Shown one piece after another: positions 21,171 through 32,450 of a stretch of 64,000 nt of DNA (its first letter is position 1; each line of letters begins with the position of its first letter). The stretch is from Endocalyx cinctus (lineage: Eukaryota; Ascomycota; Sordariomycetes; Amphisphaeriales; Apiosporaceae). Below the pieces are notes generated by a model that had not been told where the DNA came from, did not search any database, and worked only from the letters and a program-made list of their open reading frames with translations. Location of the stretch: NCBI GenBank assembly GCA_001600455.1, contig BCKC01000004.1, positions 3,460,915-3,524,914 of the forward strand, in the 5' to 3' direction. The position numbers and the translations under genes were made by a program.

Positions 21171-22637
21171 ATGGCGTCACAACCTTTCACCCTTAAGTGG
21201 GGTATCATGGCCACCGGTGGCATTGCTCAAAGTCAGTGGTTACACCCCTTACCTAGTCAAGATATATTGGCATATACATATATATATAAATGTTTAGATA
21301 TTCATTGGATATAATTACAAATAAATACTCACTTTAAGTACATCCAAACAAAAAACATGCTAACCACCCCCACCACCGCCAAACAGCCTTCACCAAAGAT
21401 CTCCTAACCGACCCCACCACCCGCGGCGCGCAAGACGTCTCGCACCGGGTCGTAGCCGCGGCGTCCTCGAGCTCCAAGGAGAGCGCCATCTCCTTCCTCG
21501 AGAAAGTGAAAGCGCCCGCGGGAGCGAAGGCGTACGGGTCGTACGCCGAGCTCGTCGCGGACCCGGACGTCGACATCGTCTACGTCGCGACCCCGCACAG
21601 CCACCACTTCCAGAACGCCATGCTCGCCCTCGACGCCGGCAAGCACGTCCTCTGCGAGAAGGCCTTCACCGTGACGGCCTCGCAGGCCCGGAAGCTGGTC
21701 GAGACGGCGAGATCCAAAAATCTCTTCCTCATGGAGGCCGTTTGGACTCGCTATTTCCCGCTTAGTATCAAGATCAGGGAGCTCGTGAAGTCGGGGCTTA
21801 TCGGTCCCGTTTATCGCGTTATTGGTGAGTTTTTTTTTTTTTTGTTCTTATATCTATACATAAGGGGGGGGGGGGAATGATGATAATGAGATAAATAAAA
21901 AAAAAAAGCTAACAATTTCCCGATCGCGCCGCTTCTCTTCCCCTACCGAAGCCGACAACTCATTCGCCAACGACGGCCCAGACGGCAGCCTAAACTTCCC
22001 CCCGGAAAACCGTATGGTCAACATCGACCTAGCCGGCGGCGCCCTTCTCGACCTCGGCATCTACTCCCTAACGTGGGTCTTCCAGATCATGTACCACCTG
22101 CAGCCGGAAGCGGAAAAAGAAGCGCCCAAAGTGGTCGCGGCGATCAACAAGTACGCGCTCACGGGCGCCGACGAGACCACGAGCATCATCTGCCAGTTCC
22201 CCAAGCACCGGAGCATGGGGTTAGCGCTGACGACGCTCCGGCTGGGCACCGACACGGACGGCCGGAACGGCGGCGGCCCGGCCATCAAGATCCAGGGTCC
22301 CAAGGGGGAGATCCAGGTCATGGGCCCGGCCTTCAGCCCCAAGCAGTATCGCGTCGTTCTCAAAGACGGCGGCGGCAAGGTCGAGGTCGTCGATTGTCCC
22401 CACCCTAAGGACCCCAACCGCGACGGGTGGGGACACGGCATGTACTGGGAGGCGGACGAGTGCGCGAGGTGTCTGCGGGACGGCAAGAAGGAGAGCGATA
22501 CGCTGCCGCTCTCGGAAAGCGTCGTTATGATGGAGGTTATGGAGGAGGCGCTGCGTCAGGGCGGCGTCGAGTATCCGAACCTCATCACTACGGATGTTTA
22601 CGATCCTCAGAGTCCGTTGAACACGGGGAAAAAATAA
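21171..22637 (+). CDS. Gfo/Idh/MocA oxidoreductase, dimeric dihydrodiol dehydrogenase type
   Basis: A predicted NAD(P)-dependent dehydrogenase acting on sugars or trans-dihydrodiols; the fungal substrate is unknown. Three exons: 21171-21231, 21387-21824 and 21952-22637, with introns of 155 and 127 nt. Splicing gives 394 residues. The N-terminal Rossmann fold begins KWGIMATGGIAQ, continues through DIVYVATPHSHHF, and reaches the family Lys in CEKAF (Lys112), followed by MEAVWTRYFP. The second junction restores VYRVIADNSFAND and ENRMVNIDLAGGALLDLGIY, the C-terminal alpha/beta domain signature. The Met at 21506 is internal, and starting there would delete the nucleotide-binding motif. Codons in exons 2 and 3 are strongly GC-ending, unlike the AT-rich introns. 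Confidence 0.93.
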
Positions 22638-23438
22638 AGTAAATAAAAATAAAATAATCTGTGATTTGCCCAACCCGTTTTATATGCTTGTTATATTAGA
22701 CGGGTAACAGGCGACATAATGTTTCTTAATAGAATAGTTCAAAATGAAGAATACTTGAAAAAGACGGGTTTTATTGAATGACTGTGATGTTAGTGTCCGC
22801 ATGCTAGGTTAGAATAAATCAATGAAGTGGTATTGCGATGGAAACCAGAATAGGGGTATAGTCATATCACGAACCGAAGAGCGTAGAAAGTTAACATACT
22901 CATAATATCACACTAAGAAAGGCCATTCCCGGTACAAGAACCGGATAGTATTATTTTATATCCCATAATCGACACAGTTTGGCTTAGTAGAAAAGAAAAA
23001 AAACTTCTCGTTTTATCCATTTTGAGGATTGTATTCTAGCTATGTACGGCTGGCCCGTTCGTCAAATCGGCGCCATTCGCCTTATTTTCATCGTGATATA
23101 CATCATCCGTCCCCCGTTTTTTGAAAGGGGTAAGAAGACGGATTGGAAGAAGGGTGAAAAATCAAGGCCATATTTATCCTATGACCATGCTTGCTATGCC
23201 GAATCTGATGATGAAGTTTTAAGAAAAGGAAAAAAAAAAATAAACGCCGATTTTCTCTCTCTCTTCCCCCCCCACCTCTTTCTTCCTTTCCTCCGTTCCA
23301 GCTTGAAAGGGAGGAAGGCATACCTGTACCGGCACAAAAACAAAAAAAAAAAAAAAAAAAGAAAAAAGAAAAAACGTGATACCGCGACGCCGTTTTGATG
23401 CAAATGCAATATGCCGAATCGTACACTATCCCACCTCT
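22638..23438. other. convergent spacer
   Basis: Between the 3' ends of the dehydrogenase (+) and Pcf11 (-). Contains A/T homopolymers near 23230 and 23340-23375. No gene is supported. Confidence 0.7.
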
Positions 23439-25881
23439 TTACACGCCCTCGGCTTTTATCTTCCCTCGTAAAGATGTTAATTCATCCTGCTTGGACTGGG
23501 TTAGCTGAAAAATCTTTGTACGTTTCACGTTGATAATAGGAAATGAGGGAAATAAGTCACCCTAGCTTACCTCGGCTTTCCGCTTCCCCAAAACCGGTTC
23601 CGGCGTGTTCCTGGCGTATCTCGGTGGCGTGTTACCGCCGTCCATCGTTGCCTCCCGATGACAGGTAGCATGAAATATACGTTCGCCGATTTTAACGGCG
23701 TCCGGCCATACAAACTCCTGCGCGTCATCCAACCACCGAGTTTCGAACTTTTCCTGACATATGGGACAGACGCTGTTCGCTAATAGGGGGTCATCCGGTA
23801 CCGGGATATACTGAAGTTTCGGCACTTTCGTGGCTGGGCCACCTTGCGTTGCTCCGGAATCTTCCGAGGGCGGGATGTGATCTTTATCAACAACCTCTCT
23901 TGTGTTAATCCAATCCTAATACCGGTGTTAGAAAAATTATTCCCATATGTAGGCCTAAATACACAGCAGTAAAAAGATACTTACCATCTCATCGACGAGC
24001 CAGCTGCGGTGTTGTCCACGTTTTTCCGCTTCCGTAATTCGCTGGTTTACTCGGAAGTGCCAATCCATGTGGGCTGTCTTCTGTTTTTTACCTTCTTCAT
24101 CCGTTCCAAATCGCCGACCGCACTGGGTGCATTGTGGTCCCCGGGATTCGAACAGCAAGGGTAAGAGACGAGGGCGGAATCTGTCACTCGGTTAGATCAT
24201 TCACATGTAATGGTATTCAAAGAACATCTTAATACTTACTGCTTAAGTGACGAGGCTTTAAGAGTTATGTCGGCGGCAAGGATTTCTATATTTGTTGGTT
24301 GACCAGGTGCTACACCAATGCGTGCTCCTGGTATAGGTAAAGGGATAGGAAACGGGGCGGGCGCCATACAGGGAACTGGCGTCGAGGTAGTAGATGCTGG
24401 GACGGGCGGGAGCATACCAGCTTGTCTCAGCATGTTCATGAGGGCCGTTGGGTCAGTTGGAAGTGCTGCTACCGGTTTAGGGGGTTCAGGTATGTGTGGC
24501 GGTGGAGATTTAATCGCGATAGGTGCTGGAGGGGGTTGGGATGCAGAGGCTTGAGGAGTGGCCGAATTCCTCGCCATTATAGCAGCAAGGGTACCGGCAC
24601 CGAACAAGGAGTCTAAAGAAACCTTAGGGGCCGCTGCTGGCGGAGGGGCTACTGCTACGGGTTGTGGTGGGGGTACAGGTGTAGAAACTGGGGCTGGGGT
24701 GGCTCTTATGGTCACGGCAAGATCAGATATTTGATTTTTAACAAGCACTAACTGATCCTGAGGCAGGTTCTGTGTTTTGAGTATAGTTTGCAAATCCACC
24801 AGCGCCTTCAGTCTAGTTTGTATATTTTGATCATGTGGCATTTGCGTCAATTGAGCCTTAAAGGCCATGATTAGATTTTGGATATCATCTTTTAGACCAT
24901 CCGTGCTAATTCCGGCTTGAGGCGTGCCATAACCTCCCATAGGAGGAGGTTGAAAAGCAGTGGAAGTGGATGGGGGCTGGGGAGTTGATACGGTGGGAGC
25001 ATGATAACCCTGTGACATCAGATTTAGTAATGAATAGGCAGAGGACACGTCCGGCTTGATGCTTACCGGATGTCCTTGGTAGTTTGATGGAGGAGGTTGA
25101 ACGGGTTGGTTATAGGGGTTGCCATTCTGATGAGGGATTTGGCCTTGTGCGTAACCATGCGATTGAGGTGGTGGACGAGTACCGGGAGGGGTGGGTGTCT
25201 CTCGGTAAGGAACGTCTTGTACAACGGGTCGACCACGGCCCAGAAGTTTGTGTTGTCCTCTCATACTCTGTTGCTGGACCTGGAGTGCCGTTGTCCTCGC
25301 TTTGATTAAGGCGTTTTCAATCTGCCGAGTATCTTCTGGGGGGAAAACCGGTCGTGTATCGATTGAACCGGGGACCGGTTCTTTCCAAGTCTTCAACATC
25401 TCATCCATCTTCTTTCGAGTAGGACCATCGACCATCGCATAGGCATCCATGAAAGTTTGATATAATTTTCGGCCGAAAAATAGAGTGTATGGGGTCCCGA
25501 CATTTTTGGCGATCGAGTCAAGAACATAGAGAGCGGTCAACTTTTTCTGAGGAGCAACCTAGAGGAAGAGGAATGGTCAGCTAAAAGGTTCTTTACGTTT
25601 ATCAATTATATGCAGTACTAGTATAGAGAACCAGAGATAGACATGAGCGTCTTCTGTTATCACGAGACTATTTGAAATGAAAGTTATTTTTCTTCTTTTT
25701 TAAGACCTACTCGTTTGATATGTTCTTGTAAAGCTCTAGAGATTGCCAGCGCATGCTCGGTATTCTCTCTAGCAATCAAGGTCAAATTTGATATTTCAAT
25801 CCTATTAGCGAAAGGCTGCATATCCTCAAGGGCCTCTCGGAAGTCCCTAGCTACAGCCTCGGATTCTGAATTGTTCGACAT
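23439..25881 (-). CDS. pcf11: mRNA cleavage and polyadenylation factor subunit Pcf11
   Basis: Pcf11 is the CF IA scaffold that binds the RNA polymerase II CTD and Clp1 and drives 3'-end cleavage and termination. Five exons: 25881-25711, 25558-24240, 24180-23985, 23915-23571 and 23486-23439. Introns are 152, 59, 69 and 84 nt, and all phases close to 692 residues. The N-terminal CTD-interaction domain runs from MSNNSESEAV through KKLTALYVLDSIAKNVG and FMDAYAMVD (about 1-135). A Gln/Pro-rich middle follows. Zinc finger 1 has CTQC (514-517) with His534 and His538. The Clp1-contacting segment is RSWLVDEMDWIN. Zinc finger 2 is CPIC (612-615) with HATCH. The last 16-codon exon ends SLRGKIKAEGV; without it the frame would stop at EVS. 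An upstream in-frame Met at 25902 would add seven residues. Confidence 0.94.
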
Positions 25882-27635
25882 GACTGTATTAATTGTTGGC
25901 ACGAAACAATAGGCAAAGACAACAACAGAATTATTTAGTAATAATATAACCTCCAGGAGATGTGTTCTGCGGGAACCTAAGGTTTTGTCGAGTGGGTTTT
26001 ACCTAAAACCTGAACGCACTCTCTCCCTGGTCGCTGAAGAAAAGAAGACCAGCTCTGTAGGGAATGGTATAAGTTCGCTCTCTTTTTTTTCTCTTCTTCA
26101 CAAAGACAGGTATATGCCAGTCTTCAACACAGAGTCTTTACTAAGAAAGATGATGAAGTATTGCAATTATTGATGAATTTTTGACTCCGTCGTAGACACT
26201 CTAAGCCGCCACGACTATTCCGCAGTCAAACGTCAAATCTAGAATGCTTAAATATGCATTCTTTCTAACAGATTCCTTCTACTACACGACTTTTATTCTT
26301 TCTTTCTTTTCACTACTAGACCTTTCTTTGGATATTCGAGAGGTGAATGCGAACAAAGGGTACGAGATCGTGGGGGAATGAAATAACTGTTGGGAAATAG
26401 TTTAAAGGTACAAGAAGTAGAAGTGAGGTGATTCGAACACGTGGTGGCAAGAAGTCGCGAACAGCCGTCGATTAAGGGCAAATTATTGTATTTAATGGAA
26501 AGTATTTAATAAATTAAGAAAACATTTACAAATGTGCAAAGAAGAAATAGTCGAACTCAAATTGTTGTGCTGTTATAAATGATGAATGGTAAGTAGAATG
26601 TGTAAGAAAAGATCAAAGAGAGACTGCTGATAAGTTATTGGAGGTTCTGTATTTGCCGAAATGTCAAAAACTTAAGACAAGGTCCACTTATTAATACTTA
26701 TTCCATAAAAATCCACTATTCCCAAATAAGTGTTAGCGTAATTGCCGCATTTACTTAACGTATTGGGTAACCTTAGCTGCTTAGCTAAACTAGAAGTTCA
26801 TGTTGCAAAGCGTCTTGCATTCCCTTTGCATTAATACAATATATATCCTTGGATATTTTATTAAATGTGTACATACTCTTTCTCTATATTCACTTCAAGT
26901 ATTCCAAGGCTCCGGATATCGGAAGAAGGAAAAAGGATTTCTCCGTGTCAGAGTACTTTTCCACCATGGCAAGCTAAGCAGCAAAAGAGCAGGCAATATC
27001 GAACCAAATTGAAGTGTGACTTTATTCGTTGCTTCCACTATCTATATGACCAGTAAATCCTCATTGTGCTGATATAATGGCGAAGGAAGCATCGGTTTTA
27101 TTGGTCAAGAAAGTAGTATGTACAGGAGGTACTGGCGGGCAAGAGGCAGGTACAGATCTTATGAGGAATACTCCGTACCAGCTACAATGGATAACCATGT
27201 TTGCCCCAAGCATTCGATACAATAGCACAGCATACTAGGTCACCCTAATATTTAATATATATATACGTATAAAAATAAATAACGAGATGGACAAATGGAA
27301 ATGAATGAATCGGATTGACTTTCGCTATTGAGACGAGCCTATAGTAGATTCGATCTCCTAAAACTGGATGGTATAAATGTGAAGGACCATTTCTACCTAA
27401 GAATGTTACACAAAATAAACGATATAGGAAATGATTAATGACTTTGAGGCCGTGTCCCCCTTAAACGCCGTTAGGGTATACCCTGATGAATGAAAAAAGA
27501 ATCCAAATACGCCTTGCCAAAATCAACACAGAGATGCTTGATGAAACCCCAAATACACCGTTATTTCATTTTGATTTTGTTGTTTTATTGTTTGTCAAAT
27601 GATAGACTCAAGGTCAGCTCAGGGCTATATCTGCT
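25882..27635. other. spacer upstream of Pcf11 and downstream of the four-TM gene
   Basis: Holds the Pcf11 promoter and the 3' flank of the minus-strand membrane protein. AT-rich throughout. Short frames have no domains or splice framework. Confidence 0.65.
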
Positions 27636-28442
27636 TTAGATGCTGTTGTCGTAGCGGTCGAGATGACTGACTTCGGAGTATCGGCTTGCTCTGTTTCCGT
27701 TGTTGTAGGCTGGGTGAAGAGCGGTGGGAGGACGCTGCATGTTCGGGATGATCGGGCTGGACCTATCAGCGCCGTGGCTATCGTAGTCGCCATGCTCAAC
27801 GTCCAAGGGGATCGGGCGGCTGATCTCGGGCTTGTCACTTCGGAACATTGTAGTCATTCTCTTGAAAGACATGCCCTTCTCCTTGCGGACCGAAGCGCTT
27901 CGCTGGCTGTATCCGTCCGACATGTAGTCCTTGGTGGTCGCACCGTTTCTGCGAACCTCGCGGGCGCGAAGACCGCTGGCCCTGTTCTTGAACGCGAGAG
28001 ATGCGATCATGTTGAAAATACCGAATGCGAGGGCGAGGATTCCAGCACCCATGATGACCTGAGGAACTTGAGATGGTACCGAGTCTTTGGTGTAAGTGTC
28101 TTTGCTAAGTCCACCGAGGATGTGGCTACCCATGAGGAACATGGCAAGTCCGAACCAGGTAAAGCCACCGTTGCGACCGAGGACGGGCCAGTTTTTCTCA
28201 ATCAAGCTCTGTCCATATCGAAGCTCGGTCTCGGTATAGGCTAGCAGACCGGCGACGATGATGACAAAGACTAGGGAGAGATCCGCAAAAAACTGGTAAC
28301 CGTTGGGCAATTTGGCGAAGACCAACATGAGAGCGCTTGCGACCATGACGGCTAAGAGGACGGCGATGTTGGCGACACGAATAACTTGAAGAATGATGTA
28401 GGCATAGCCTTGGAAACCCGACTGGGGCTGAACTCCGAACAT
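27636..28442 (-). CDS. fungal four-TM membrane protein (DUF7598-like)
   Basis: An integral membrane protein of unknown function. Four hydrophobic helices are evident: about 12-40 (YAYIILQVIRVANIAVLL), 47-70 (FADLSLVFVIIVAGLLAY), 88-108 (FTWFGLAMFLMGSHILG) and 122-145 (IMGAGILALAFGIFNMIAS). A cytosolic Arg/Ser-rich tail follows, starting RAREVRRNGA and ending in a disordered region with Pro and Tyr. The pattern resembles a fungal family I know as DUF7598, but this match is from memory. I take the start at 28442 (MFGVQPQSGFQG), giving 268 residues. An in-frame Met at 28514 would add 24. A CTAAC-to-CAG intron-like 3' end just upstream suggests the leader is spliced. Confidence 0.8.
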   Translation of the reverse strand: MFGVQPQSGFQGYAYIILQVIRVANIAVLLAVMVASALMLVFAKLPNGYQFFADLSLVFVIIVAGLLAYTETELRYGQSLIEKNWPVLGRNGGFTWFGLAMFLMGSHILGGLSKDTYTKDSVPSQVPQVIMGAGILALAFGIFNMIASLAFKNRASGLRAREVRRNGATTKDYMSDGYSQRSASVRKEKGMSFKRMTTMFRSDKPEISRPIPLDVEHGDYDSHGADRSSPIIPNMQRPPTALHPAYNNGNRASRYSEVSHLDRYDNSI

Positions 28443-30665
28443 GGCTATAAATCGAGTGATATCTAATGTCGTGTCTCTGGGTTGATGTTTGTTAGTTGTT
28501 GGACGACTTTGCATGACCGAATTTCGGCATAGATTAAAGGGCACTAACTGCTGTAAAAGTTGCCCGATATTAGGTTGAAATGTATCTTACTTGGTAATTT
28601 AGAAGTGAGGGGAAAGAACAAAAATGTCTTGAAGGATCCGGCTAGCAGACCAATATAATTTCGCAAAAGATTGTGAAGAAGGTGTATGAAAAGAAGTATA
28701 CGGAAAGAGGGTAAAATGCGTGACTGTATTGCGCGAGAATATAGTTTTTTGGTAGAGTCAACTACTGTGGCTGTTATATAAAAGATTGTTAGGACAATCA
28801 AAGGATGAGTACAGTTGAATATTGATTAGTCCGGACCTGGGACGACAACGGAGGTATGTTGGTCAAAGGTGGAGTACAAGGAAGGTAATGACGGACCGGC
28901 AGCCTCGAATACGATAATAAAAAAAAATACACTAAGAAATTAATAAAGAAAATGTTTGCACAAGGAATTCACGACAAGTAGAGGGTGAAAGGAAAAAAAA
29001 GAGGGACGGAAAGTGGTGTTTTTAAAAGAATAAACGAGCTGGTTATTTCTCTATGGAGGGGAACAATTTTCCCACGACTCTAGAACCAATGAACCTTCAC
29101 GGGCGTTTCGAAGTCTACTGAGGCCCAATTCCCCCTCCTTCACGGGTCTACCCTGGCGAACGCATCTACGGAGCAAAGATAATTGATTGGAAGGGAATTT
29201 TTAGAATGGATATTTACTTGCGGGTCTAAGGATCTAGTCGTCCGTCATTATCGTGACCGTTCATCAAGAATTAAAATAAAAACTTTCACCCGGAAGCGAA
29301 TTCTGCAGGTGAGATAGGTGATTGTTGTCGTGTCTTTGCTGCTACCCTTCCCTGACACGAATCACTACTCTTGGTGATCCACGTACCTCGATCGAAAGAC
29401 GGCATGGTATATTGGACCACGATTTCCCCTGTACCTGCATATAAAGTAGTCTTTGACCAATGAAAAAGCCGCCAGACTACTTACTCAAGGGTGTTGTCAG
29501 CTTAGGGACATTGCGGGATTAGGCCACACTCGTCAAATCCATTGGCTGTGAACTGACGAATATAGTTTCATTACCCCTTGAGTCCGCATTCATAACCCAC
29601 CTTGCATACAACCGTGAAAGAAAAGATAAAAAAATCTTTTTATAATATACAAAAAGAACATGTTCCTTGACTTCTAGATTTCTTATTTCATCTATTTAAT
29701 CTCTCATAGATAGGAAAGGCGTTCCGAAGTTGGTGGAATGTTCATCTGTCGGAGTTATTTGGTATAATTATATCTGCCGAATCTTACTATTACCTGAAAT
29801 ATCTGTCTAATTCAATATGACCCCAAAAAATAAACTTCGTTATGTATATAGCCTATTCTTTGCAGATATGGTGTATGAATAAGTAAATGACCTAATAAAT
29901 TGTGTGTACGTAGTAACTATGGCGTTTGAAAGTGGCTTGTAACAGATCTTCGATAGGCGAGTTTGGTTTAGTGTAGGTACGTTACGCGTAGCTGGCGTAG
30001 GTACTTGAATAAGTACTTGTGGTTAATTTTAGCACCGAAGAGGTCCTGTAGCAAGATTCAGTGTTTGATGATGCAGTCCTTGTACATGCAGCTTCAAGGC
30101 ACATATTATCTTGAAATTAATGATGAATGAAAATGATTCAAGTTATTTTAACATCAAAAACAAAAGAGTGGCATAATACAAGTTAAAATTTCTGTTTCAA
30201 AATTCCAGGTGAATGCTAACCAGATGAATTGACAGGTCTAAATCTGATAGGTCTCTTCAGGGGTCTCAGCGCACTTATTACACCAAATGCGATTGGCTCA
30301 GAGCTCACCCCGCCGGAAACACGCGCGTGCCGATTCCATTCCATAGCACAGCCTCTCAAGAGAGGGCGTCTTTTTTTCCGGCCAGCTCCCTGAAACTTAG
30401 TGTATTTCTAAGAGATTCTAAAACCATCAAAAAAAGAAATAATATCTTACTCTTTTTTTTTTCTTCCTTTTTTTTCCCCTCTCCACTCCAATCAACCCAA
30501 AAACTCGAGACTCGCGTTTGATTAGGCGCCGAACAATTTATATCTTGGAAATCTAGGGATAATCGCTCAACCCTAGATCCCTATTAACGACGACCTTCAT
30601 TTAACCTTTTCTTCTCGCTTTCCTTATCTGTATTACGGTGGTCCCACCGCCAAAACAAAAATACC
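28443..30665. other. divergent spacer, promoters of the four-TM and SERF genes
   Basis: 2.2 kb between divergent start codons. AT-rich, with a CT-rich leader immediately before the SERF start (about 30450-30640). No supported gene. Confidence 0.65.
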
Positions 30666-31509
30666 ATGGCTCGCGGTAACCAACGTGATAAGGCGCGCGA
30701 AAAGAACCTCAAGGCTCAAGCTTCCATGGTATGTAATCAAATTAGACGCCATCATATTCAAAAATGAAAGGACCGAGAGACAGAGAGAACAAAATGGAGC
30801 CAAGAACATGTCCATGGGGAATGTGGAGATCCATCGCATCTGGCGGTTAAGGCTACAGCTTTCAACGGCGCTTGTGCTATATTTATGGATTGAAAAGAAA
30901 TGCGCGATACTTTCTTTACCCAAACATCTAGAAGAGAATTCGAAGCGCGTGCGTGCGTGTATACCGCTCTGGCGGTGAGGTCATACGACGATGATGCGCT
31001 AGGCGCCTTGTCTTCGATGACTTGACGACGACGTAATGTTGCTTACGCCCGCTCGTATTCGCCCTAGGAATATGTCTTTCCATTAAGCGCATCCTAGTCT
31101 TACCCGTAGAGGGCTTTGCTGTCTTATCTCTGCTATGTTCTCTCTTACGCACTCTGAAGTTTCTTTCTTTCCCGAGAAGTTCGAAGCATGCTAACCATAG
31201 ATATGATTCCTTTTTTGACAAAATGTAGAAATCGAAGAACACGAAGAGCGGTTCGGAGATGCAGCGCGACAAGGAGGCCGCGGCCGAGAAGATGCGACAG
31301 AAGCAGGCTGCTGGTGAGTTTGCGAACCCATACGCAAACCCATAATCTTTTGCGGAAGAAACATACGGGTTGCTCTTCCATCCCGAACCTCTTTTCGATC
31401 CTATCCTGTCCTACCCTACCTCATCCTATACTTTGTCCCTCCAGAGACTGACGCGGAAATTTACCTTATAGCCGATGCAAAGAAGGCCGCAGCCGGCGGA
31501 GCGAAGTAA
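30666..31509 (+). CDS. SERF/4F5-family small basic protein
   Basis: A 61-residue protein of the small EDRK-rich factor family, whose animal members (SERF/MOAG-4) modify aggregation of amyloid-forming proteins. Three short exons: 30666-30728, 31229-31313 and 31472-31509, with introns of 500 and 158 nt. The N-terminus MARGNQRDKAREKNLKAQ is the family signature: RGNQRD-(K/R)-ARxKNxK. It is followed by KSKNTKSG, an acidic/basic helix (EMQRDKEAAAEKMRQKQ) and an Ala/Gly-rich end AGGAK. Splice phases close exactly on TAA at 31507-31509. The exons are each too short to stand out as open frames. The fungal role is not established. Confidence 0.9.
30729..31228 (+). other. 500-nt first intron of the SERF gene
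   Basis: Donor GTATGT, GCTAAC branch near 31192 and TGTAG acceptor. It is much longer than most introns here and less AT-rich than the spacers. I looked for C/D-box snoRNA motifs: ATGATG-like words occur near 30990, but I found no convincing paired C and D boxes. Confidence 0.7.
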
Positions 31510-32450
31510 TCGTGCGATCATGAGATTACCACAAACAACACCGCGAAACCCTCGGGGACAGGGCTGAGAGCTGGTAGTGAAATGGGAGGGGAGTATCAAG
31601 ATAGAGAACGAGGTTCCGTGTTGGCAATATTTACGACATGAACGACACAGGATGCATACTATTTAGGCGAAGGCAGGGGAATTTCAAGGCGTGCAACGGC
31701 GAAGCTGGAATACCAATCAGTTTATACATGGTCAATCAATACCTCTTGCTCATTTCATCTTATCCGATTTTCTATATTGAAGTGATAAATGTGTGGGACA
31801 TATAGGCGGGTGGTTGATGAACTCGTCTTGATTCTGATAGTCACAGTTGATTTAACAGCTTCATCCGCGCGAGAGACGATCGATCACGAAAATATAAGTT
31901 ACGAGAATGGAATTGGGCACCGCTACGATAGACGGCAAACAATCTACGAGGACATCCAAAGGGAACAAGAATCCCCAGATTGATCCAAGACATCTTTGTA
32001 ACTAACCTGAACTCCTAGTAATGGGTGAGTGAATACTCCGTACGGTAAGCATAATCACAACTACGACGGATAAAAAATTACGATTGGTTTTTTTTTAATT
32101 TTTTTTATTCCCCTAGTACATCATAGGATGACCTATTAATCTGCCTCCAAAAATAATACGATCCAGTCATATATGTATATATACCCCTAAATGCCAGTTT
32201 CTTTTTTAACATCGGGAGGGAAACATGCGTTATAAAAAAGTCTAAGAAGGACTTCCAGGTTTTAAACTAAAAAAAACACCCAGGCGCGTGAAAGAAAAAA
32301 GAGAAAAAAGAGTAAAAGTAATAAAAAACGTCAAAACATCTCATCGAAGTCCCTTTAAAAATTAAAGACCCTCTAATGGTATCAAAAATAATACACAACA
32401 CACACACACGACCCCCCTTTAACATCCCGACAAAAACCCCACTAAGCTTC
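31510..32450. other. convergent spacer
   Basis: 3' flanks of the SERF gene (+) and the cupredoxin gene (-). AT-rich with A and T runs near 32090 and 32270. No gene is supported. Confidence 0.7.

Noticed and set aside
26395..26500. Minus-strand tRNA-like T-arm (TGTTCGAATCA)
   Set aside because: Four of five T-stem pairs form, but no matching acceptor strand lies about 70 nt upstream; the rest does not fold as a cloverleaf.
30980..31020. snoRNA C-box-like ATGATG in SERF intron 1
   Set aside because: No paired D box or terminal stem at the right distance was found.
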